NCBI GenBank assembly: GCA_937951955.1 | Contig: CALGAD010000161.1 | Span: forward strand, 1 to 64,000 | Length of the DNA stretch: 64,000 bases | DNA from: an uncultured Bacillaceae bacterium | Lineage (GTDB): Bacteria > Bacillota > Bacilli > Bacillales > Caldibacillaceae | Direction: 5' to 3' | Shown: positions 61,746 through 64,000 of the stretch, piece by piece | Numbering within the stretch: the stretch's first letter is position 1 | Layout of the letters: every line of letters starts with the position of its first letter | Program-made: the position numbers and the translations under genes | The notes under the pieces: model-generated | Seen by the model: only the letters and a program-made list of their open reading frames with translations | Told to the model about the DNA's origin: nothing | Databases searched by the model: none

Positions 61746-62186
61746 ATGAAATATGAAATAGAAGTTTCGCTTGAAAAGGACAAAGAATTCGCTTCCTTTT
61801 TGCAAAGAAAAATTCGGGAATTTAATGATGAACATTCCTTGTATCATCGGGAAGTACGGAAGGAAGGAGCGGTCCAGCCCATAAATCTCATTGTTTCTGA
61901 TGATGCTGGGAATCTGATCGGTGGATTACATGCTGAAGTATATTGGGGCTGGATGGAGATTAATTATTTTTGGATACAAGAAGAGTATCGAGGAAAAGGA
62001 CTGGGTGGGCAATTAATGGAACAAGCGGAAAAGCTTGCCAAAACTATGGGTGCGAAAAAAGCCCTTTTAACGACTTTTGACTTTCAAGCCCGTTCCTATT
62101 ATGAAAAGAAAGGTTATCAAATTGCAGGTGAAATTAAGGATTACCCACCTGGCAGCAGCTATTACACGATGGTAAAAACTCTGTAG
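61746..62186 (+). CDS. GNAT family N-acetyltransferase
   Basis: The 146-residue protein has the GNAT acetyl-CoA loop EEYRGKGLGGQLM (about 80-92) and the C-terminal TTFDFQARSYYEKKGYQ motif. The substrate is unknown. Its sequence (WGWMEINYFWIQEEYRG) resembles acetyltransferases seen near translation operons in Bacillaceae. GGAAGGAAACTG lies before the ATG. It is not part of the B. subtilis infC-ysdAB order. Confidence 0.9.
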   Translation: MKYEIEVSLEKDKEFASFLQRKIREFNDEHSLYHREVRKEGAVQPINLIVSDDAGNLIGGLHAEVYWGWMEINYFWIQEEYRGKGLGGQLMEQAEKLAKTMGAKKALLTTFDFQARSYYEKKGYQIAGEIKDYPPGSSYYTMVKTL

Positions 62187-62520
62187 TGTTAACATAATTG
62201 TTTTGGCGGGGGAATTCCGTTTCAACCAGTTGTTATTATTTAAATTATCCGTTGCTAACTTGCACAACGATCAATGAAAAAATTATCCCCGTCTATCATG
62301 TGGATTTCAATATCGATGAGAATATGACGTGCGATGGATGATGGTTTTAACTTTGGAAAAAACGGTCGGAGTGGATTTGTTGCACACACCATTGGATGCT
62401 CCCTCTTACGGGGGATTACTACAAACAGAAACAGAATGAATTTCCAAATAGAAATTTATTTTTTGCAAGAAAATTATAATTTAAGAACTGTTCGAGTGAA
62501 CAACAAAGGAGATTAACGGA
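62187..62520. other. Intergenic region between the acetyltransferase and ysdA
   Basis: This 334-bp stretch has no convincing gene. A 60-codon ORF at 62334 lacks a ribosome binding site and family features. A -10-like TATAAT lies at about 62475 near the ysdA start. I see no terminator or repeat. Confidence 0.4.
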
Positions 62521-62772
62521 ATGATTTTTCAAGTAGTCGCAACACTATCGTGTATCGGTTTTTTGTTAATGGGTCTCGATAAACGGAAAGCCCGGCGCAA
62601 AGAATGGCGCATTCCAGAAAAAGTTTTCTGGGCGGTTTCTTTATTTGGCGGCGCTTCAGGCTGTACTTTGGGCATGTATATGTTTCGCCATAAAACGAAA
62701 CATATCCAGTTTTATCTCGGCCTCCCGCTACTGACTGTCATGCAATGGTGGCTAATTTTCCGCTTCTTCTAA
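62521..62772 (+). CDS. ysdA: DUF1294 membrane protein YsdA
   Basis: The 83-residue protein has two to three hydrophobic segments and the DUF1294 signature: DKRKARRKEWRIPEK, then FGGASGCTLGMYMFRHKTKH. It matches ysdA, which follows rplT in B. subtilis. AAAGGAGAT lies 6 bases before the ATG. Its function is unknown. Confidence 0.92.
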   Translation: MIFQVVATLSCIGFLLMGLDKRKARRKEWRIPEKVFWAVSLFGGASGCTLGMYMFRHKTKHIQFYLGLPLLTVMQWWLIFRFF

Positions 62773-62873
62773 ATCGCGGACAAAATAAAATCATATCTGA
62801 ACTTCCCTTTGTATAGTTTAGTAGTAAGGTTTATTTGCACGAGCGGCATCATGAACAAAGGGAAGGTAGCAAC

Positions 62874-63434
62874 ATGAACGAGCAGACAGATATGATCATC
62901 TCCATTATCGGAACGAGCGGGATTCTTGCTCCCGTAGTGTTTATTGTTGTACATATCATGCGTCAATTCCTGTTTATCCCTGTTTTCATCGTTTGTATGG
63001 CCGGTGGCTATTTATTCGGAACTTTATACGGTCTTATTTTTTCATTGATCGGTCTTTCAATTTCTTGCTTTATCAGTTATCATCTTTTTGATTTGTTTCC
63101 GGGGATTCGTAAACGATTTTACGAAATAAAAAGGAAACGATTTGGTGCGTATACCCGGTTAACGGTCGGACAGATTGCCGTTTTGAAAGTCGTTCCCTTC
63201 ATGCATTTTCAATTGATTAACTTATTGCTGATGGAACGGAAAAAAAGTTTTAGTGAATATACAACGAGTTCCATTTTGACGAATATTCCCGCTGTCCTGA
63301 TTTATACATGCCTGGGACGTTCGCTGCAATTTCTCTCACCCGTAAATTTGGTGATATTTTTCTTTCTCCTTGTTTTATTTATTTTTATTTTCCGGGAACG
63401 TTTGGTGATTATTAAATGGAAAGATTTTTTCTAA
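62874..63434 (+). CDS. TVP38/TMEM64-like (DedA superfamily) membrane protein
   Basis: The 186-residue protein has about five membrane segments with the family-like stretch MAGGYLFGTLYGLIFSLIG and a later VGQIAVLKVVPFMHFQLINLL. Related proteins act in membrane lipid handling; the B. subtilis relative I recall is YtxB. GGGAAGG lies before the ATG; an in-frame ATG at 62835 is upstream of it. It sits between ysdA and ysdB, which are adjacent in B. subtilis. Confidence 0.78.
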   Translation: MNEQTDMIISIIGTSGILAPVVFIVVHIMRQFLFIPVFIVCMAGGYLFGTLYGLIFSLIGLSISCFISYHLFDLFPGIRKRFYEIKRKRFGAYTRLTVGQIAVLKVVPFMHFQLINLLLMERKKSFSEYTTSSILTNIPAVLIYTCLGRSLQFLSPVNLVIFFFLLVLFIFIFRERLVIIKWKDFF

Positions 63435-63439
63435 GCCAT

Positions 63440-63470
63440 AAAAGAAACCGTCCGTTAAAATGGACGGTTA
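63440..63470 (-). terminator. Terminator of ysdB
   Basis: On the minus strand AACCGTCC/GGACGGTT is followed by TTTCTTTT. The ysdB stop codon lies in the loop. On the plus strand there is no T-run. Confidence 0.75.
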
Positions 63471-63853
63471 TCATCGTTTTCCAGAAATTCTTTAATCGGA
63501 CTTTTCCAGTCGATCTTGGCATTCGGATAATTTTTCCGGATGCTTTCCTCGATATTACGAAAATCCTCTCTTGTTAAACCTTTTAACGAACCGACGTCTT
63601 TCGGAAATACAAAGATGGAGACAACATCAAAAGCATCTTCGGTCGTGCCTAAATATTTTTCTCCTTCAAATAATGCACCTTTATACGTGATCAAAAAATT
63701 TTTGCGTACATTATTCGTATCGTCATAAAAGTAAAAGCGTTTTTGTTCATGGGCAAGCTCAAGCTTCCGTTTCGGATGTAGTAGATAGCGTATCCCGCTG
63801 ATGATCAATAGTACAATCGCTGCAATTAGTACAATGCGGATGAATAATCCCAT
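63455..63853 (-). CDS. ysdB: Sigma-W pathway protein YsdB
   Basis: The 132-residue protein has an N-terminal membrane segment (about 4-22) and a soluble part with FYFYDDTNNVRKNFLITYKGALFEGEKYLG-type features matching B. subtilis YsdB, a sigma-W-dependent protein linked to the sigma-W pathway. GGAGGG precedes the ATG. A perfect sigma-W promoter lies 68 bases upstream. It is convergent with the TVP38-like gene. Confidence 0.9.
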   Translation of the reverse strand: MGLFIRIVLIAAIVLLIISGIRYLLHPKRKLELAHEQKRFYFYDDTNNVRKNFLITYKGALFEGEKYLGTTEDAFDVVSIFVFPKDVGSLKGLTREDFRNIEESIRKNYPNAKIDWKSPIKEFLENDDNRPF

Positions 63854-63921
63854 GTTCAGCCCTCCGTTTGCAATCTAACAAATATAAAAGATTTTCAATC
63901 AAGCCTGTTCTCATTCCATTA

Positions 63922-63949
63922 TATACGATTTACTTAAAAAAAGGTTTCA
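63922..63949 (-). promoter_or_regulatory. Sigma-W promoter of ysdB
   Basis: On the minus strand TGAAAC (63944-63949), exactly 16 bases, then CGTATA (63922-63927) match the sigma-W consensus fully. ysdB is a sigma-W regulon member in B. subtilis, so this confirms that the consensus applies in this organism. Confidence 0.88.
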
Positions 63950-63963
63950 GAAAAGAATGCATT

Positions 63964-63972
63964 TGCTATAAT
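63964..63972 (+). promoter_or_regulatory. Extended -10 promoter at the right edge
   Basis: TGCTATAAT on the plus strand points out of the window. It would drive a gene beyond 64000 and is back to back with the ysdB promoter. Confidence 0.4.
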
Positions 63973-64000
63973 TGAAAAGTATAGAAAATACGTAAGGGTG

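Noticed and set aside
62334..62516. 60-codon ORF between the acetyltransferase and ysdA.
   Set aside because: It has no ribosome binding site and no hydrophobic or family pattern, and it ends at the ysdA ribosome binding site.
1..64000. CRISPR arrays, tRNA or rRNA genes, prophage, toxin-antitoxin or restriction systems.
   Set aside because: I found no regularly spaced repeats, no cloverleaf or rRNA sequence, and no such protein families. YtxK alone does not make a restriction-modification system.

Overview
The window is a stretch of chromosome from a low-GC, endospore-forming member of the Bacillaceae. The gene order follows, almost gene for gene, the Bacillus subtilis block running from rpsD through ezrA, thiI, sppA, ackA, dnaE, accDA, pfkA-pyk, citZ-icd, phoPR, polA, gapB, dnaB-dnaI and thrS, then joins an infC-rpmI-rplT-ysdAB block. 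Sporulation genes (sspA, ytfJ/gerW, ytrI, ytrH, ytxC), a Firmicute T-box, an L20 leader and two near-perfect sigma-W promoters support this placement. There is no 16S gene or other species-level marker, so I do not name a species. I saw no rRNA or tRNA gene, CRISPR array, prophage or intact insertion sequence.

Layout. 1-3.9 kb: rpsD with its S4 leader (minus), a membrane-anchored unknown protein, the diguanylate cyclase DgcP and the free-methionine sulfoxide reductase MsrC. 4-8.7 kb: ezrA (division), the nifZ-thiI sulfur-transfer pair and sspA (spore DNA). 9-17.3 kb: NAD kinase, sppA-yteJ (membrane protease and its regulator), ytfI-ytfJ, tpx, ytxK, ackA and an EcsC-family gene. 17.4-25 kb: ald, an M24 peptidase, ytkL, ytoI, ytpI, nrnA and the sporulation pair ytrH-ytrI. 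25-34.4 kb: dnaE, a GntR regulator behind an elaborate leader, accD-accA, pfkA-pyk. 34.6-49.3 kb: ytvI, citZ-icd (without mdh), phoP-phoR, a sigma-W-type promoter driving hflK-hflC, polA-mutM-coaE and gapB with a CcpN-type operator. 49.4-53.8 kb: nrdR-dnaB-dnaI and ytxC. 53.8-57.6 kb is the one clearly accessory segment: a two-component system whose kinase carries an EF-hand loop in its external sensor domain, divergent from a DUF418 membrane protein. 57.6-61.6 kb: T-box-thrS and L20-leader-infC-rpmI-rplT. 61.7-64 kb: a GNAT acetyltransferase, ysdA, a TVP38-like membrane protein and ysdB with its own sigma-W-type promoter.

How it fits together. The central block joins lower glycolysis (pfkA, pyk), entry to the TCA cycle (citZ, icd), acetate overflow (ackA), fatty-acid initiation (accDA) and the gluconeogenic switch (gapB). 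Carbon control is visible as a cre-like site at citZ and a CcpN-like site at gapB. DNA replication and repair (dnaE, polA, mutM, dnaB, dnaI, nrdR) and translation (rpsD, thrS, infC, rpmI, rplT) fill most of the rest. Envelope-stress control by sigma-W links hflKC and ysdB.

The most novel points are the EF-hand histidine kinase with its DUF418 partner, sigma-W control of hflKC, and the promoter-operator-attenuator leader ahead of the GntR-accDA cluster. Start codons were chosen by Shine-Dalgarno spacing and remembered homologue lengths; no database was searched.
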